From contig QFPJ01000029.1 in assembly GCA_003241685.1 (NCBI GenBank), positions 1 through 37,782 of the forward strand: a DNA stretch of 37,782 bases. Direction: 5' to 3'. The notes beneath the pieces were generated by a model. The model ran no database searches. It was not told the DNA's origin and saw only the letters and a program-made list of their open reading frames with translations. How positions within the stretch are numbered: the stretch's first letter is position 1; the number at the start of each line of letters is the position of its first letter. Positions 36,831-37,782 of the stretch are shown in pieces. The stretch is from Sphingopyxis macrogoltabida (GTDB taxonomy: Bacteria; Pseudomonadota; Alphaproteobacteria; Sphingomonadales; Sphingomonadaceae). Made by a program: the position numbers and the translations under genes.

Positions 36831-37745
36831 CTATGCGGGGACCGCTCCGGTCAGTTCTTCCGAAACGTCCCACAGCCGCGCGGCGACCCGTTCGTCCAGC
36901 CCCCGCGGCGGGATTTTGGCTTCGCCGGGATAGCCGCGAATCTCGTTCATCCGGTTGGGACCATAATAATGCCCCGACGCCGCATCGGGCGCGGTGGCCG
37001 CGAAAAGCGTCGGCAGCGCGCCCTGCGCCGCGGGCTGGAACATGAACCACAACAGCGATCGTGCGATGCCGATCATGCTGGCCCGCCCCGGCGCGTTGTG
37101 CAGAAGGTCGGTCCGCGAAATGCCCGGATGCGCCGCCATGCTGGCGATGCCCCAACCGCCCGCCTTGCTGCGCCGGTCGAGTTCGAGCGCGAACATCAGG
37201 CAGGCGAGCTTCGACTGGCCATAGACGGCCATCGGAACATAGTTTTTCCGCGCGTTCAGATCGTCGAAATCGATCGCACCATCGCGCGCAGCGACGCTGG
37301 ACAGGGTCACGACGCGCGGCGCCTGTCCCTTTCGCAGCAGCGGCAGCAGCCCCATGGTCAGCGCGAAGTGGCCAAGATAATTGGTCGCCAGTTGCAGTTC
37401 GAAGCCGTCTACCGTTTCCTCCCGCTGCGGCGGCACCATCACGCCGGCGTTGTTGATCAGCAGATCGAGACTGTCGCGCTGGCTGCGGATGCGATCGACG
37501 AAACCGGCAACCGAGCGCAGCGAGGCGAGATCCAGCTGTTCGAAACGGACCGGCGCGTCCGGCACGGCGGCCAGGATTTGCGCAACGGCATGCGCTCCCT
37601 TATCCGGATTGCGACCGGCGATGATCACCTCACCCCCAGCCCGGGCGAGCGCCAGCGCGTCTTCGAACCCGAGACCGCCCGTGCCGGTGACGATCGTCGT
37701 CCGGCCCTTTTGAGAAGGAATATCGGATACTGTCCAGTTCGCCAT
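36831..37745 (-). CDS. SDR family NAD(P)-dependent oxidoreductase (retinol dehydrogenase-like)
   Basis: A 304-residue classical short-chain dehydrogenase. The cofactor motif is TGTGGLG (20-26), GRN at 44-46 suggests NADP preference, NNAGV is at 98-102, and the catalytic Ser150, Tyr175 and Lys179 are all present (VTLSSVA, YGQSK). The C-terminal extension (GHYYGPNRMNEIRGYPGEA) resembles retinol dehydrogenase/WWOX-like bacterial SDRs acting on bulky hydrophobic alcohols or ketones. The first Gly-rich motif has Thr-Gly-Thr-Gly-Gly in place of the usual TGxxxGIG, a minor variation. AAAGG lies nine bases upstream of the ATG. Substrate unknown. Confidence 0.93.
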   Translation of the reverse strand: MANWTVSDIPSQKGRTTIVTGTGGLGFEDALALARAGGEVIIAGRNPDKGAHAVAQILAAVPDAPVRFEQLDLASLRSVAGFVDRIRSQRDSLDLLINNAGVMVPPQREETVDGFELQLATNYLGHFALTMGLLPLLRKGQAPRVVTLSSVAARDGAIDFDDLNARKNYVPMAVYGQSKLACLMFALELDRRSKAGGWGIASMAAHPGISRTDLLHNAPGRASMIGIARSLLWFMFQPAAQGALPTLFAATAPDAASGHYYGPNRMNEIRGYPGEAKIPPRGLDERVAARLWDVSEELTGAVPA

Positions 37746-37782
37746 GATATCGCCTTTCCAAAGATTCGCGGTTGGTATAGTT

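Overview
The window is GC-rich, densely packed bacterial chromosome. The gene content points to an alphaproteobacterium, most probably order Sphingomonadales (Sphingomonas/Sphingopyxis-like): a split RNA polymerase/ribosomal protein cluster, ccmAB heme-export genes, a carotenoid/stilbene-type oxygenase, short GC-rich intergenic palindromes and many Ala/Pro-rich exported proteins. The genus cannot be fixed from sequence reading alone. No tRNA, rRNA, CRISPR array, prophage or insertion sequence was recognised.

Backbone (minus strand, right to left): secE-nusG (27701-26933), rplK-rplA (24967-23833), rplJ-rplL (17667-16717), rpoB-rpoC (6624-1; rpoC runs off the left edge). In many bacteria these eight genes are contiguous. 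Here they form four separate blocks with unrelated genes between them. Each block shows its own signals: a near-consensus promoter before rpoB, a promoter and structured leader before rplJ, and intrinsic terminators after nusG, rplA and rplL.

Region 7-16.6 kb, between rplL and rpoB: an exported protein with three tandem repeats; a MASE1-PAS-GGDEF diguanylate cyclase; a TetR regulator divergent from a four-histidine carotenoid oxygenase; a divergent three-gene cassette (PLP enzyme facing a translationally coupled ATP-grasp ligase and nucleotidyltransferase) that looks like an uncharacterised small-molecule or headgroup pathway; and a signal-peptide/Ala-Pro/one-TM protein.

Region 18-23.7 kb: a His-rich PadR regulator coupled to a DUF2218 protein, a zinc-ribbon protein, an APC permease, a YoaK-type membrane protein, pterin-4a-carbinolamine dehydratase, and a metallopeptidase coupled to ccmA and ccmB. 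Region 25-26.8 kb: acyl-CoA thioesterase II and a TylF-like methyltransferase, lying between nusG and rplK.

Region 27.9-37.8 kb is ordinary chromosome: an MlaA-family protein lacking the lipobox cysteine, dinB with a LexA-like box, prfC, a PaaG-like crotonase with a LiuR-like palindrome, an HD-domain protein, an overlapping pair of exported proteins (one ClpP/SppA-like), an Rrf2 regulator with four cysteines, and an SDR oxidoreductase. Long uninterrupted antisense frames opposite rpoB, rpoC and other genes are attributed to high third-position GC and are not annotated as genes.
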